Assembly (NCBI RefSeq): GCF_000239695.1
Contig: NZ_JH470338.1
Location: 523,958-587,957, forward strand
Length of the DNA: 64,000 bases
Reading direction: 5' to 3'
Origin: Actinomyces graevenitzii C83
GTDB lineage: Bacteria > Actinomycetota > Actinomycetes > Actinomycetales > Actinomycetaceae
The first letter of the stretch is position 1, and each line of letters opens with the position of its first letter. The notes below the pieces were generated by a model. It saw nothing but the letters and a program-made list of their open reading frames with translations. It did not search any database and was not told the origin of the DNA. Shown here in pieces: positions 28,193 to 38,601 of the stretch. Made by a program: the position numbers and the translations under genes.

Positions 28193-30925
28193 TCAGGCTC
28201 CCAGCTCTCGCTCTACAGCCTTGAGCGCGGCGTCTACCGCCTGCGGATCCTGGCCGCCACCCTGGGCAAGGTCATCCTTACCACCGCCGCCACCGCCAAG
28301 TACCTTGGCGGCTACGCGCACCAGGGCGCCAGCCTTAGCACCCTGCTCACGAGCAGCAGCGTTGGTGGCCACCACAATTACCGGGCGGGTGCCAGCCACA
28401 CCGGCCACAGCTACCACAGCCGGGATAGAGGAGTCGATACGTTCGCGGGCCTGTAGCACCATAGTGCGCAGCACGTCAGCGTTGTTAACCGTACCGGCAT
28501 CCATTGCGGCTAGACGCAAGCCCTTAGGTAGCTCGCGCAGCTGATTGGCTAGCTCGCCAGCCTTAACACCGGCAGCCTGAGTTTCCATGGTGGCAATACG
28601 TTTTTCAGCTTCCTTGAGCTTAGCCAGTAGCGCCGACACGCGCTCAGGTAGCTCCTCGCTACGGCCACCGACCAGGCTGGAAAGCTCAGCAACCAGAGCG
28701 TGCTCCTTAGCCTGGAAGTCATAGGCGCCGTCGGCAACTAGGGCGTCAATACGACGTACCCCTGAACCAATAGAGCCCTCAGACAGCACCGCAACTCGAC
28801 CTAGGTGACCGGTTGAAGGCACGTGGGTACCACCGCATAGTTCCTTGTCGAAGTTGTCGCCAATGGTTACTACGCGTACTTCGTTACCGTACTTTTCACC
28901 AAACAGGGCGATAGCCCCAGAGTTACGGGCCTGCTCTAGGCTCATAACCTCATTGGTGACCGGCAGGTCCTGGGTTAGCTTCTCGTTAACCAGGCCTTCA
29001 ATGTCTTGCAGCTGGCCGCTAGATAGGGCCGAGCCGTGACGGAAGTCGAAACGCAAGCGGCTAGGCGAGTTCTCGCTACCGGCCTGGGTGGCGTCAGGGG
29101 AAACCACATTGCGCAGACCCGCATAAACCATGTGGGTAGCAGTGTGAGCGCGGGCAATAGCTAGACGGCGTACCGAGTCAATTTCAGCCCAAGCCTTCTG
29201 GCCAACTGCAATGGTGCCCTCAGTTAGGGTGCCACGGTGTACAGACAGGCCACGCAGCGGGGCCTGTACGTCGTGGACCTCGACGACGGCGCCGTCGGCC
29301 ACGCGGATGGTACCGTGGTCAGCCAACTGGCCACCCATCTCCGCATAGAAGGGGGTGCGGTCCAAAATGACCTCAACCTCAGCCGGAGCATTAACCACAG
29401 CTTGGGGCTGGCCATCAATCAGTAGCGCCGCCACCTTAGCTTCAGCAGCATTCTCGGTGTAGCCCAGGAAGGTAGAGCCACCACCAAGCTCCTTTTCGAT
29501 CTCGTGGAATACACGCACATCAGTGTGTCCAGCCTTCTTGGCGCGAGCATCAGCGCGAGCACGCTCCTTCTGCTGGGCCATAAGGGCGCGGAATCCCGCC
29601 TCGTCCACGCTAACGCCCTGCTCGGCAGCCATTTCTAGGGTCAGGTCAATCGGGAAACCGTAGGTGTCGTGCAAAGTGAAGGCACTTTCACCACTAACTA
29701 CCGGCTTTACTCCCTTGGCCTGCTTTTTAGCGTTAGCTACCGCAGTGTCCAGAATCAAAGTACCGGCGCTAAGAGTACGCCTAAAGGCCTCTTCCTCGGC
29801 ATAAGCCACATCGGAGATGGTCTTAAAGTTTTCTTCCAACTCAGGGTAGGAAGCCTTCATAGCATCCTTCGAGGTGGGTAGCAGCAGCGGCAGGGTGGGC
29901 TCGTCCACACCCAGCAGACGCATTGAACGCACCGCGCGGCGGATCAGACGACGCAGTACGTAACCGCGACCATCATTACCCGGGCGTACGCCGTCGCCAA
30001 TTAGCATCAAAGCGCTACGTACGTGGTCAGCCACCACGCGCATAGATACGTCATCCCAGTAGGCACGAATCTCAGCCTCAGAGCCGTGCTTGGGCTCTAC
30101 CGCCCCGCCCTTGCCGTAAGTCTTGCCAGACATACGCTCAGCGGCAGCAATTACCGGGTAAACCTCGTCGATCTCGTACATATTGGCCTTGTCCTGCATA
30201 ACAAAGGCCAAACGCTCCAAGCCGGCGCCGGTATCAATGCACTTCTTGTCCAGCTCTCCTAGCAGCGGGTAGTCCTTACCCGTGCCCTCGCCACGCAGGT
30301 ACTGGTCAAATACCAGGTTCCACACCTCAAGGTAGCGGTCACCACCGGGGTCAACAGTGCCACCTACAGCCTCAGGGCCATAGGCCGGGCCACGGTCATA
30401 GTGCCACTCAGCGCAAGGGCCGGCAGGGCCGGGCTGGCCGGTGTCCCAGAAGTTCTCTTTACGCGGCAAACGCACAATGTGTGCGGGGTCAATACCGATC
30501 TGACGAGTAAGTACGTCAAAGGCAACCTGGTCTTCATCCCAGATAGTTACCCAGAAACGATCGCCATCTAGACCGTACTTACCTTCAGCCTGAGAACCAG
30601 TTAGCAGGTCCCACGCATAGTTAATGGCCCCCTCCTTGAAGTAGTCACCGAAGGAGAAGTTACCGTTCATTTGGAAGAAAGTACCGTGACGCGTGGTCTT
30701 ACCGACATTGTCAATGTCGTTAGTACGGATGCACTTTTGCACGCTAGCGGCACGCGGCCAAGGTGCCGGCTCAGTGCCCACAATGTAAGGAATAAAGGGC
30801 ACCATACCCGCAATGGTGAACAGAATTGAGGGATCGGGAGAAATTAGCGGCACCGACGGACGAATTTCGTGTCCATTGGCAGCAAAGTAGTCGATCCAAC
30901 GAGTGCGGATTTCGCTAGTGCGCAT
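28193..30925 (-). CDS. alaS: Alanyl-tRNA synthetase
   Basis: A 910-residue class II synthetase. Motif 1 region and RHGTFFQMNGNFSFGDYFKE mark the catalytic core; the editing domain has HTATHMV and the zinc-binding CGGTHVPSTG; a C-terminal oligomerisation domain with a glycine-rich GGGGGGKDDLAQGGG stretch ends the protein. Length is usual. It shares a one-base gap with ruvX downstream. Confidence 0.97.
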   Translation of the reverse strand: MRTSEIRTRWIDYFAANGHEIRPSVPLISPDPSILFTIAGMVPFIPYIVGTEPAPWPRAASVQKCIRTNDIDNVGKTTRHGTFFQMNGNFSFGDYFKEGAINYAWDLLTGSQAEGKYGLDGDRFWVTIWDEDQVAFDVLTRQIGIDPAHIVRLPRKENFWDTGQPGPAGPCAEWHYDRGPAYGPEAVGGTVDPGGDRYLEVWNLVFDQYLRGEGTGKDYPLLGELDKKCIDTGAGLERLAFVMQDKANMYEIDEVYPVIAAAERMSGKTYGKGGAVEPKHGSEAEIRAYWDDVSMRVVADHVRSALMLIGDGVRPGNDGRGYVLRRLIRRAVRSMRLLGVDEPTLPLLLPTSKDAMKASYPELEENFKTISDVAYAEEEAFRRTLSAGTLILDTAVANAKKQAKGVKPVVSGESAFTLHDTYGFPIDLTLEMAAEQGVSVDEAGFRALMAQQKERARADARAKKAGHTDVRVFHEIEKELGGGSTFLGYTENAAEAKVAALLIDGQPQAVVNAPAEVEVILDRTPFYAEMGGQLADHGTIRVADGAVVEVHDVQAPLRGLSVHRGTLTEGTIAVGQKAWAEIDSVRRLAIARAHTATHMVYAGLRNVVSPDATQAGSENSPSRLRFDFRHGSALSSGQLQDIEGLVNEKLTQDLPVTNEVMSLEQARNSGAIALFGEKYGNEVRVVTIGDNFDKELCGGTHVPSTGHLGRVAVLSEGSIGSGVRRIDALVADGAYDFQAKEHALVAELSSLVGGRSEELPERVSALLAKLKEAEKRIATMETQAAGVKAGELANQLRELPKGLRLAAMDAGTVNNADVLRTMVLQARERIDSSIPAVVAVAGVAGTRPVIVVATNAAAREQGAKAGALVRVAAKVLGGGGGGKDDLAQGGGQDPQAVDAALKAVERELGA

Positions 30926-30970
30926 GAGAACCTAAAGTTTTATGCCCCTGAGGGCGTCGGACAGGGTAAA

Positions 30971-30991
30971 TGGTTGGGCTCAAACCAACCA
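30971..30991 (-). promoter_or_regulatory. Small hairpin upstream of alaS
   Basis: TGGTTGG and CCAACCA arms with a seven-base loop lie 46-66 bases before the alaS ATG. Function unknown; it could be part of the alaS leader. Confidence 0.35.
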
Positions 30992-31020
30992 TAGTTACTA
31001 CAAGATTAGCGCGAAACATA

Positions 31021-31052
31021 CGATGCCCCGAACCATCAGATCCGGGGCATCG
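31021..31052 (-). terminator. Terminator downstream of rpsD
   Basis: A perfect 10-bp stem, CGATGCCCCG and its complement, 20 bases after the rpsD stop. Confidence 0.8.
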
Positions 31053-31071
31053 CATAAGTGAAAGATTAAAC

Positions 31072-31695
31072 TCAGCGAGAGTAGTACTCAACCACCATCT
31101 GCACGTCACAGGTGACGGGAACTTCGTCACGCTTGGGGCGACGCACCAGGGTAGCGGTTAGCTTCTCCAGCTCAACGTTCAGGTACTGAGGTACCTCGGG
31201 CAGCACGTCGCGGTGGGTACCAGCAGCGGCCACCTGGAAGGGGACCATAACCTGGCTGCGGGGGCGAACCTGGATAACCTGACCGGGCTTTACGCGGAAG
31301 GAAGGACGGTCAACAATCTTGCCGTCAACCATGATGTGACGGTGCACAACGTCCTGACGGGCCTGGGCGATGGTGCGGGCAAAGCCGGCGCGCAGCACCA
31401 GGGCGTCTAGACGCATCTCCAGCAGCTCGACCAGGGACTCACCGGTCAGACCCTTTTCGCGACGAGCTTCCTGGAAGACTCGCTGCAGCTGGGCCTCACG
31501 GATACCGTACTGGGCACGCAGACGCTGCTTTTCCTTCAGACGTACGGCGTAGTCGGACTCGGCGCGACGACGGGCACGGCCGTGCTCACCGGGGCCGTAA
31601 GGACGCTTCTCGAAGTAACGTACGGCCTTGGGGGTTAGCGGAATACCCAGGGCGCGAGACAGGCGCACCTGACGGCGAGAGCGAGAAACAGACAT
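31072..31695 (-). CDS. rpsD: 30S ribosomal protein S4
   Basis: A 207-residue primary 16S rRNA-binding protein. It shows the N-terminal RRQVRLSRALGIPLTPKA, the YGPGEHG segment, the S4 RNA-binding domain LEMRLDALVLRAGFARTIAQARQDVVHRHIMVDG, and the usual C-terminal YYSR. The rpsD gene stands alone, outside an alpha operon, as in many actinobacteria. The 142 bp upstream hold two hairpins (GGGCC-AATA-GGCCC at 31716-31729 and GGGGTC/GACCCC arms at 31775-31800); the second can serve as the rarA terminator, the first could be a leader element for S4 autoregulation. Confidence 0.96.
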   Translation of the reverse strand: MSVSRSRRQVRLSRALGIPLTPKAVRYFEKRPYGPGEHGRARRRAESDYAVRLKEKQRLRAQYGIREAQLQRVFQEARREKGLTGESLVELLEMRLDALVLRAGFARTIAQARQDVVHRHIMVDGKIVDRPSFRVKPGQVIQVRPRSQVMVPFQVAAAGTHRDVLPEVPQYLNVELEKLTATLVRRPKRDEVPVTCDVQMVVEYYSR

Positions 31696-31837
31696 GTTTT
31701 CCTCTTCCTGTTAGGGGGCCAATAGGCCCGTTTTTACTAGGCACGCCGCATGCAAAGGGTTGCTCTAGCGGCGCGGGGTCGACCTTACGGCTATGACCCC
31801 AGGAATTGCCTACACAAAAGCAGACAACCGTTAAAGA

Positions 31838-33337
31838 TTAGCCTCTTCCTAGTAAATCGCGCACCTTTTCCAGTCTAGTTGTGAGCAGATCCTCAAAACC
31901 ATTGCGGGTAGGTTGGTAGTAGCGCTTGCCGCGCAGTTCCTCAGGTAAATACTCCTGGGCCGCTACTGAATGCGGGTAATCATGGGCGTATTTATAGTCT
32001 GTGCCGTGGCCTAGTTTTTGGGCTCCAGCGTAGTGAGCGTCACGCAGATGCGCGGGCACCTGCCCAATATTTCCTGCCCGCACATCTGCCAAGGCCCTAT
32101 CAATAGCCAGGTAGGCGGCATTTGATTTAGGTGCGCTAGCCACCGCAATAACTGCTTGAGCCAAAATAATGCGGGCTTCAGGCATACCAATTTGGGCTAC
32201 CGCGTTCATCGCAGCGCTGGCCGTGACCAGCACACTGGGATCAGCCATGCCCACATCTTCACTGGCGGCTATCACCACGCGCCGGGCGATAAAGCGCGGG
32301 TCCTCCCCTGCCGCAATCATGCGAGCTAAGTAGTGAATGGCGGCGTCTACATCTGAGCCGCGCATGGATTTAATGAAGGCACTGGCCACGTCATAGTGCT
32401 GGTCGCCGCTGCGGTCATAGCGCACAGCGGCAATATCTGCGGCTTGCTCAATGGTGCTAACCGTAATTACTGGAATATCTGGTTTGAGCGCTTTAGATTG
32501 CTGGACAGTGTCTAGGGATTGCTTTGCTTGCGCTTTTTGGTTCTCTTTAGCGCCGGCATCCTTAGGCGTGGCTTCAGCATCTAAAGCGGCCCCGCCGTCA
32601 ACAGAGGTACCGGTATCAACATCGGTATCAACAGAGGCCTCACCGTCAAGCACGCTTTGCGCTGCTGCCTCCAGTACGGTTAGGGCCTTACGCGCATCAT
32701 TACCCGCCAAACGTACCAACTGGGCCAGGGCGCCGTCGTCGATAGCTACCCGACCGGCGTAACCGCGCGGATCGCCAATTGCCCGACGCACCAAAGCCGC
32801 AATATCTTGCCCGTCCAAAGGCTGCAAAGTTAGCAGCAGTGAACGCGAAAGCAAGGGTGCCACTACTGAGAAGGACGGGTTTTCAGTGGTAGCCGCAATC
32901 AACGTAACCCAACGATTTTCCACCGCCGGTAGCAGCGAGTCTTGCTGCGAACGCGAAAAACGGTGCACCTCGTCAATAAAAAGCACCGTCTCCTGGCCGC
33001 TTACGGATAGGGCGTGGCGGGCTTGATCGACGACGGCGCGCACCTCCTTAACCCCAGCGCTCACCGCCGACAGCTCCACAAAACGACGATTATGGGCACG
33101 CGCCACCAAATAAGCCAAAGTGGTTTTACCGGTTCCAGGTGGGCCAAACAAAATAACTGAGCTGGTCGCCCCGCGCCCGCCGGCAATCAAACGCCGCAGC
33201 GGAGAGCCAGGAGCCAACAGGTGACTTTGCCCCACCAACTCATCCAAGCTACGCGGACGCATACGGACCGCTAACGGGGCATGGGGGTCAACACTTAGAC
33301 CGGATTCATCACTGTTCGCTGCCTCGAAAAGGTCCAT
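31838..33337 (-). CDS. rarA: Replication-associated recombination protein A (RarA/MgsA) AAA+ ATPase
   Basis: A protein of about 499 residues of the RarA/WRNIP1 family, related to clamp loaders and thought to act at stalled forks. Walker [13 protein letters not shown] and Walker [16 protein letters not shown] are intact, and the C-terminal tetramer domain with [17 protein letters not shown] is present. An acidic insert of about 55 residues (Asp/Thr/Ala/Lys rich) interrupts the region after the AAA+ core. A longer frame begins at 33385, but ATG 33337 gives the family start MDLFEAA and sits six bases after a TATACT box, suggesting a leaderless mRNA. Confidence 0.92.
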   Translation of the reverse strand: MDLFEAANSDESGLSVDPHAPLAVRMRPRSLDELVGQSHLLAPGSPLRRLIAGGRGATSSVILFGPPGTGKTTLAYLVARAHNRRFVELSAVSAGVKEVRAVVDQARHALSVSGQETVLFIDEVHRFSRSQQDSLLPAVENRWVTLIAATTENPSFSVVAPLLSRSLLLTLQPLDGQDIAALVRRAIGDPRGYAGRVAIDDGALAQLVRLAGNDARKALTVLEAAAQSVLDGEASVDTDVDTGTSVDGGAALDAEATPKDAGAKENQKAQAKQSLDTVQQSKALKPDIPVITVSTIEQAADIAAVRYDRSGDQHYDVASAFIKSMRGSDVDAAIHYLARMIAAGEDPRFIARRVVIAASEDVGMADPSVLVTASAAMNAVAQIGMPEARIILAQAVIAVASAPKSNAAYLAIDRALADVRAGNIGQVPAHLRDAHYAGAQKLGHGTDYKYAHDYPHSVAAQEYLPEELRGKRYYQPTRNGFEDLLTTRLEKVRDLLGRG

Positions 33338-33366
33338 ATAAGCAGTATATCTGCGATAATTACGCC
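33338..33366. promoter_or_regulatory. 29-bp divergent promoter, both transcripts probably leaderless
   Basis: Only 29 bp separate the rarA and MMPL start codons. On the plus strand GATAAT (33355-33360) ends six bases before the MMPL ATG; on the minus strand TATACT (33344-33349) ends six bases before the rarA ATG. With standard -10 to start spacing both mRNAs would begin at or next to the A of ATG. Each -35 must lie inside the opposing gene. Confidence 0.65.
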
Positions 33367-35679
33367 ATGTTTGACGCCCTAGCAACCAAGGTTATCCGTC
33401 ATCCGCGTCTAACTCTCGTGATTTGGGCCGCGCTGGCAGCACTGTTACTACTTACTTCACTTTCAGGTTTAGGCGGCCAGTCAATTTTTGATCGATTAAA
33501 AACTTCCCAGGGCTCTATTCCTGGCTCATCTTCCGATGAAGGCCAACAGGTACTAAACACTCTAACTGGCCAATCGGTAGAAATTACCCTGCTAGTAACC
33601 GGAGTTAACCTAGCCGATTCAGCCACCGCCGCCAAGGTTGATAATGCCTTGGCGCCAGTTCACAAGGAACTAATTGCCCGCGTTGGCGACGGCGCCGTGG
33701 TAGACCCCTTTGTACTACCCGGCAAGCTAGCTAACCCGGCTGCTACCAAACTGATGGCCCGCAATAAGCAGGGATTTTTACTTTCCGTAACTATCTCACC
33801 TGAACCGGGCAAAGACATCACTAAAAATGCTGATGCGAAAGCCGCCTTTGACGCTTCCCGTAAAGATGTGGAGCGTCGCCTAGCGCGAGTACCCCAGGAA
33901 CTACGTGCAGTATCCCCCAATGCTGCCGGCACAGTCTCCGACCAAGCCATTATTAACCAGGAACTAGTTGACCAGGTTTCCAACGATATGCGCACCGGGG
34001 AGCTACTGGTATTGCCACTGACCTTGCTGATCATGGTGCTGGTATTTGGCGGTTTTATGCTGGCCGGCATGCCGTTAGCAGGTGCATTAGTATCTATCTG
34101 CGCCGCGCTAGGTAGCCTATGGGGACTTAGCTACCTGATAGACATTGAATCCAGTGTGCTCAACATTGTTACGGTGATCGGCCTGGGCCTATCTATTGAC
34201 TATGGACTGCTATTTACCTCCCGCTATCGTGAAGAACTAGGCCGTCTAGCTGCGCAGCTGGCTAATGATGAAACTCCCGCTGCAGGTGTATCTATTCAGG
34301 CAGCATTCCAGCAACGTCGCGCCCGTAACGCTTCCCTACCCGCCCAGGCAGTGCGCCTAACTATGGTTAGCGCTGGCAGGACCATTTTGTTCTCTGCAGT
34401 GACGGTAGCCATTGGTTTGCTAGGTCTAGCCCTAATGCCACCCACCCTGCTTAGCTCTATTGGTGTAGGCGGACTGTTTGTAACCCTAATTGCGGTAGCA
34501 GCGGCGCTGACTTTGGTGCCCGCGCTACTGCTCTATTTGGGCACGCGCGCACTTATTCCCTCCTGGCTGCAGCGCGTACCTGTGCTGGGTAAACTACAGG
34601 CCCGTATCGCTGATGTTTCCTCCACTGAAGGCATCTTTTCACGTCTGGCTCGGTGGGTGCACCGCTACCCCTGGTATGTACTAGTTGCCTGCGTGGCGGC
34701 GCTAGGAGCTATGTGTGTGCCACTAGGTAACTTGCACCTGCTTAACTCTGGCACTGATCTTTTACCGCGCAATGGTTCCCAATATGCCTACCTGCAAACC
34801 CTAAAACAGCAGTATCCTGATTCTTTAAGTAACGACGCCACTTTAATCATGTACGGCAACAGCGCCAAGCAGGCTAACTTCATTAAAACTGAAGTATCCC
34901 AGGTTGCCGATGTGCAAAGGGTACAAGGCGTGACCACTGCCGGTGATTACACCGTGGCTTATCTAGAGCTTAAAGGCACCCCTGGTTCGCGTAGCGCCGA
35001 GCAGGCAGTTGTGGATATTCGCTCTCTAAACTCCCCCAGCCAGCTGTGGATCACCGGTCAAGCAGCTACCCAGGTAGATTTCGGCTCTTCGGTTATCTCC
35101 TCACTGCCCTGGCTAGTACCACTAGTACTAGGAGCGATCTTTATTTTGCTGTTCTTAATGACTGGCTCACTGCTTGTGCCCATTAAGGCCGTGCTGATTA
35201 ACTCGCTGTCTTTGGCCGCCTCACTGGGCCTGGCCACCTGGATTTTCCAAGGCGGTCACGGGGTCACTTTGCTGGGCTTTACCCCCATTGGAGGCATGGA
35301 AAGCTATGTGATGGTAGTAGCCATTGTGTTTGGCTTTGGCCTGGCTATGGACTATGAAGTGTTCCTGCTAGGACGCATCAAGGAATTTTGGGATGCCAGC
35401 GGCGATAATGATCTAGCTGTTGAGCAAGGTTTGCAGCGTTCTGGGCGCATTATTACCTCAGCAGCTGCCATTATGACCGCAGTATTCCTCGGTTTCGTGG
35501 GTGGCCAGATGCTGGTTATTAAGGAAATCGGGCTTACCTTGGCACTGATCGTGTTAGTCGACGCCACCATAGTGCGTATGGCGTTAGTACCCGCCACTAT
35601 GACCTTGCTAGGGCGTTGGAACTGGTGGTCACCAGCCCCTATTCGGGCTATCTATGAGCGTTACTCGCTACAGCACTAG
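33367..35679 (+). CDS. MMPL-family RND transporter
   Basis: A 770-residue inner-membrane protein of the MMPL/RND superfamily, which moves lipids or hydrophobic compounds using the proton gradient. It has two repeats of six membrane helices: the first set around residues 210-400 ([20 protein letters not shown] is the family motif with the Asp-Tyr pair), the second around 580-750 ([19 protein letters not shown]). One N-terminal helix (13-33) and two extracytoplasmic domains complete it. No promoter other than the 29-bp divergent region is visible, and no regulator or accessory gene is adjacent. Substrate unknown. Confidence 0.9.
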   Translation: MFDALATKVIRHPRLTLVIWAALAALLLLTSLSGLGGQSIFDRLKTSQGSIPGSSSDEGQQVLNTLTGQSVEITLLVTGVNLADSATAAKVDNALAPVHKELIARVGDGAVVDPFVLPGKLANPAATKLMARNKQGFLLSVTISPEPGKDITKNADAKAAFDASRKDVERRLARVPQELRAVSPNAAGTVSDQAIINQELVDQVSNDMRTGELLVLPLTLLIMVLVFGGFMLAGMPLAGALVSICAALGSLWGLSYLIDIESSVLNIVTVIGLGLSIDYGLLFTSRYREELGRLAAQLANDETPAAGVSIQAAFQQRRARNASLPAQAVRLTMVSAGRTILFSAVTVAIGLLGLALMPPTLLSSIGVGGLFVTLIAVAAALTLVPALLLYLGTRALIPSWLQRVPVLGKLQARIADVSSTEGIFSRLARWVHRYPWYVLVACVAALGAMCVPLGNLHLLNSGTDLLPRNGSQYAYLQTLKQQYPDSLSNDATLIMYGNSAKQANFIKTEVSQVADVQRVQGVTTAGDYTVAYLELKGTPGSRSAEQAVVDIRSLNSPSQLWITGQAATQVDFGSSVISSLPWLVPLVLGAIFILLFLMTGSLLVPIKAVLINSLSLAASLGLATWIFQGGHGVTLLGFTPIGGMESYVMVVAIVFGFGLAMDYEVFLLGRIKEFWDASGDNDLAVEQGLQRSGRIITSAAAIMTAVFLGFVGGQMLVIKEIGLTLALIVLVDATIVRMALVPATMTLLGRWNWWSPAPIRAIYERYSLQH

Positions 35680-35723
35680 GATTTGCGCACCCAAGCCAGT
35701 TACATGGACTAGGGCTGAAAGCT

Positions 35724-35758
35724 AAGGGGGCTAGCGCTGAAAAAGCGCTAGCCCCCTT
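35724..35758. terminator. Bidirectional terminator between the MMPL gene and the YciO gene
   Basis: A perfect 15-bp stem, AAGGGGGCTAGCGCT and its complement, with a five-base loop, lies between the two convergent genes. Confidence 0.9.
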
Positions 35759-35775
35759 GGCAAGCCTGGTTAAGG

Positions 35776-36393
35776 CTAAATAGTTGAGGTGTCACCTGCA
35801 CCTTGGCGCAGAACCTCGGGCACATCCTCAGTTAGGTCAATAACCGTGGTGGGCTCAGTGCTAGCCACCGGCCCTTCAATCACAATGTCGATCAAATGAC
35901 CTAGCTCGTCGTGAATTTCCCAGCCGCTGGTTTCAGGCTCTTCTTCACCCGGGCGGATGAAAGTGGAGGAAAGCAACGGCTCACCTAGGGCCTCTACCAG
36001 GCTCTGGGCAATAGGGTAATCAGGGATACGGATACCCAGCGTGTGCTTCTTGGGGTTAAGGGTCATACGCGGCACCTCTTTGGTGCCCTTCAAAATGAAG
36101 GTGTAGGGCCCCGGGGTTAGTCGCTTAATCAGGCGGAAGGCAGTGTTGCCAACAATTGCCACCGGCCCAACCTGCGAAAAATTGGAGCACATCAAGGTGA
36201 AGTTGTGCTTGTCGTTAAGCTGACGGATAGCACGGATACGGTCCATGCCTTCCTTATTGCCCACCATGCAGGCCAGCGCGTAGCCAGAGTCAGTGGGGTA
36301 AGCGATCAGTCCACCGTCACGTAGACGGTCAACTACCTTGTTGATTAAACGCGCCTGCGGGTTTTCAGGGTGGATATCAATATACTGTGACAT
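35776..36393 (-). CDS. YrdC/Sua5/YciO-family protein (threonylcarbamoyl-AMP synthase-like)
   Basis: A protein of about 205 residues with the YrdC fold: AYPTDSGYALACMVGNK and LTPGPYTFILK are the nucleotide- and substrate-site blocks, and PKKHTLGIRIPDYPI is typical of the YciO branch. YrdC/Sua5 makes threonylcarbamoyl-AMP for tRNA t6A; YciO proteins have uncertain roles, so I do not assign tsaC. The frame is open to 36453, but that start falls in the aspS terminator. ATG 36393 (MSQYIDIHP) fits the family; ATG 36402, seven bases after TAATAC, would be a leaderless alternative. Confidence 0.85.
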   Translation of the reverse strand: MSQYIDIHPENPQARLINKVVDRLRDGGLIAYPTDSGYALACMVGNKEGMDRIRAIRQLNDKHNFTLMCSNFSQVGPVAIVGNTAFRLIKRLTPGPYTFILKGTKEVPRMTLNPKKHTLGIRIPDYPIAQSLVEALGEPLLSSTFIRPGEEEPETSGWEIHDELGHLIDIVIEGPVASTEPTTVIDLTEDVPEVLRQGAGDTSTI

Positions 36394-36421
36394 AGCTTTC
36401 ATACTACCCGTATTAGCTGCA

Positions 36422-36459
36422 ATTAGGGTGGGTCCCAAATTAATGGGACCCACCCTAAT
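36422..36459 (-). terminator. Terminator downstream of aspS
   Basis: A perfect 16-bp stem, ATTAGGGTGGGTCCCA and its complement, with a six-base loop, begins 13 bases past the aspS stop. Confidence 0.9.
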
Positions 36460-36471
36460 CGTTAGAAAATC

Positions 36472-38244
36472 CTAGGCCTGTTCAGGCTTAGCGTCTACGC
36501 CAGCTTCCTTACGCTGCTGCTCGGTAATGGGAGCCGGGGCTGCAGTTAGCGGGTCGTAGCCACCACCGGACTTGGGGAAGGCGATCACGTCGCGGATAGA
36601 GTCGGCGTGAGTTAGCAGCGAGACGATACGGTCCCAACCAAAGGCGATACCACCGTGCGGCGGGGCGCCGAACTTGAAGGCATCAAGCAGGAAGCCGAAC
36701 TTCTCCTGGGCCTGCTCCTGGCTAATACCCATCACCTTGAATACGCGCTCTTGCACGTCGCGGCGGTGGATACGGATGGAGCCGCCACCGATTTCGTTGC
36801 CGTTGCAAACGATGTCGTAGGCGTAGGCCAGAGCGTTGCCCGGGTCCTGGTCGAAGTTGTCGAGCCACTCGGGCTTGGGTGAGGTGAAAGCGTGGTGTAC
36901 TGCAGTCCAGGCGCTAGAGCCCAGAGCGACGTCGCCTTCAGCCTTAGCCTCAGCGGAGGGCTTGAACAGGGGGGCATCCACTACCCACACGAAAGACCAT
37001 TCGTTTTCGTCGATCAAACCGCAGCGCTTACCGATCTCCAGGCGGGCTGCACCTAGCAGGGCACGGGAAGCATCTACGCCACCAGCGGCGAAGAAAATGC
37101 AGTCGCCAGGCTTAGCGCCGGCAGCCTCAGCCAAACCGGCACGCTCGGCGTCGGTAATGTTCTTAGCAACCGGGCCACCCAGGGTGCCGTCTTCGCCAAC
37201 AGTTACGTAGGCCAGGCCCTTAGCGCCGCGCTGCTTGGCCCATTCCTGCCAAGCGTCGAAAGTACGGCGAGACTGGCTGGCGCCACCGGGCATAACCACG
37301 GCGCCCACATAGGGGGCCTTAAATACGCGGAAGGTGGTGTCCTTGAAGAACTCGGTTAGGTCGGTTAGCTCTAGACCAAAACGCAGGTCAGGCTTGTCCG
37401 AACCGTACTTTTCCATGGCCTCGCGGTAAGGCATACGGGCAATGGGGGTCTTGAGCTCGTAGCCGATCAGGGCCCAAACTTCACGCAGGATGTCCTCGGC
37501 TACTGCCATGACGTCGTCCTGCTCAACGAAGCTCATTTCCACATCCAGCTGAGTGAACTCAGGCTGACGGTCGGCGCGGAAGTCCTCGTCACGGTAGCAG
37601 CGGGCAATCTGGTAGTAACGCTCCATGCCGGCCACCATCAGTAGCTGCTTAAACAGCTGCGGAGACTGGGGTAAGGCGTACCAGCAGCCGGGGGCTAGGC
37701 GCGCGGGCACCAGGAAGTCGCGAGCACCTTCAGGGGTGGAGCGAGTCAGGGTGGGGGTCTCAATCTCAACGAAGTCGTGAGCGTCAAGCACCTTGCGGGC
37801 AGCCTGAGACACCTTGGAGCGCAGACGGATAGCGTGCTGCATAGAGGAGCGACGCAGGTCTAGGTAGCGGTACTTTAGGCGAGCTTCTTCACCTACCTGA
37901 CCAGCATCTTCAGCGTGGTCAGAAACCTGGAACGGCAAAGGTGCGGCCGGGTTGAGGATCTCTACCTCGCTGACGACTACCTCAATTTCACCGGTAGGCA
38001 GGTTCGGGTTGGCGTTACCCTCAGGGCGGGCCGTGACCTCACCAGTAACTTTAAGTACGTATTCTGCGCGCAGATCGTGGGCCACCTCCTCACGGATGAC
38101 TACCTGGGCAATACCGCTGGCATCACGCAGGTCAATAAAGGCGACGCCGCCGTGGTCACGACGACGATCGACCCAGCCGGTGAGCGTTACGGTAGTGCCA
38201 ATGTCACTTGAGCGCAGGGAACCTGCATAGCGGGTACGCAGCAC
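36472..38244 (-). CDS. aspS: Aspartyl-tRNA synthetase
   Basis: A 590-residue class IIb synthetase of the bacterial type. An OB-fold anticodon domain (1-110) is followed by the catalytic core with [24 protein letters not shown] (motif 2), the GAD insertion domain (about 290-420) and motif 3 [13 protein letters not shown]. Whether it also charges tRNA-Asn cannot be read by eye. A 357-bp gene-free region separates its start from the divergent helicase gene. Confidence 0.96.
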   Translation of the reverse strand: MLRTRYAGSLRSSDIGTTVTLTGWVDRRRDHGGVAFIDLRDASGIAQVVIREEVAHDLRAEYVLKVTGEVTARPEGNANPNLPTGEIEVVVSEVEILNPAAPLPFQVSDHAEDAGQVGEEARLKYRYLDLRRSSMQHAIRLRSKVSQAARKVLDAHDFVEIETPTLTRSTPEGARDFLVPARLAPGCWYALPQSPQLFKQLLMVAGMERYYQIARCYRDEDFRADRQPEFTQLDVEMSFVEQDDVMAVAEDILREVWALIGYELKTPIARMPYREAMEKYGSDKPDLRFGLELTDLTEFFKDTTFRVFKAPYVGAVVMPGGASQSRRTFDAWQEWAKQRGAKGLAYVTVGEDGTLGGPVAKNITDAERAGLAEAAGAKPGDCIFFAAGGVDASRALLGAARLEIGKRCGLIDENEWSFVWVVDAPLFKPSAEAKAEGDVALGSSAWTAVHHAFTSPKPEWLDNFDQDPGNALAYAYDIVCNGNEIGGGSIRIHRRDVQERVFKVMGISQEQAQEKFGFLLDAFKFGAPPHGGIAFGWDRIVSLLTHADSIRDVIAFPKSGGGYDPLTAAPAPITEQQRKEAGVDAKPEQA

Positions 38245-38601
38245 TTTGGTCCTTCCAGTTTGGTTAAAAGCGCACCGCGAGACGAGCGGGCGCCGTTAAA
38301 AGTCTACTCCCCGCCGCTAAGCCATGTTTATTTGCAGCCCTAGTTTGGCCGCCCAGGGTAAGCCAATTCACCACAAATACTAGGTTTATCAAGCTGCCGT
38401 GCCAGGTAAACTAAAGCTGTTGTTTTAGGAGTGAGACGCTCCCTACCCTTGAAGTTTTATCGTCGCATACCTAATTGAGTTGCGAATAATTGCGTGCGTT
38501 TAGTCGGTTAACGACTGACAAGTGTGGCTGGGCGAGGTGCGTTAAGAGCGGTGAGTAATAGGCTCATCCCCACGCTCCGCTGATCCGCATTGGAAATACG
38601 T
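38245..38601 (+). promoter_or_regulatory. Divergent region with a long helicase 5' leader
   Basis: No gene or tRNA seen. A plausible plus-strand promoter is TTTATC (38385-38390) and TAAACT (38407-38412), 16 bp apart, which would leave an untranslated leader of roughly 180 bases. The leader contains GGAG/CTCC arms near 38428-38442 and an AGTCG-GTTAA-CGACT hairpin at 38502-38516. Long structured leaders are common on RNA-helicase genes with cold or autogenous control; that use here is inference. Confidence 0.45.

Noticed and set aside
38245..38601. Possible riboswitch in the helicase leader
   Set aside because: No known riboswitch core is recognisable; only two short hairpins are seen.
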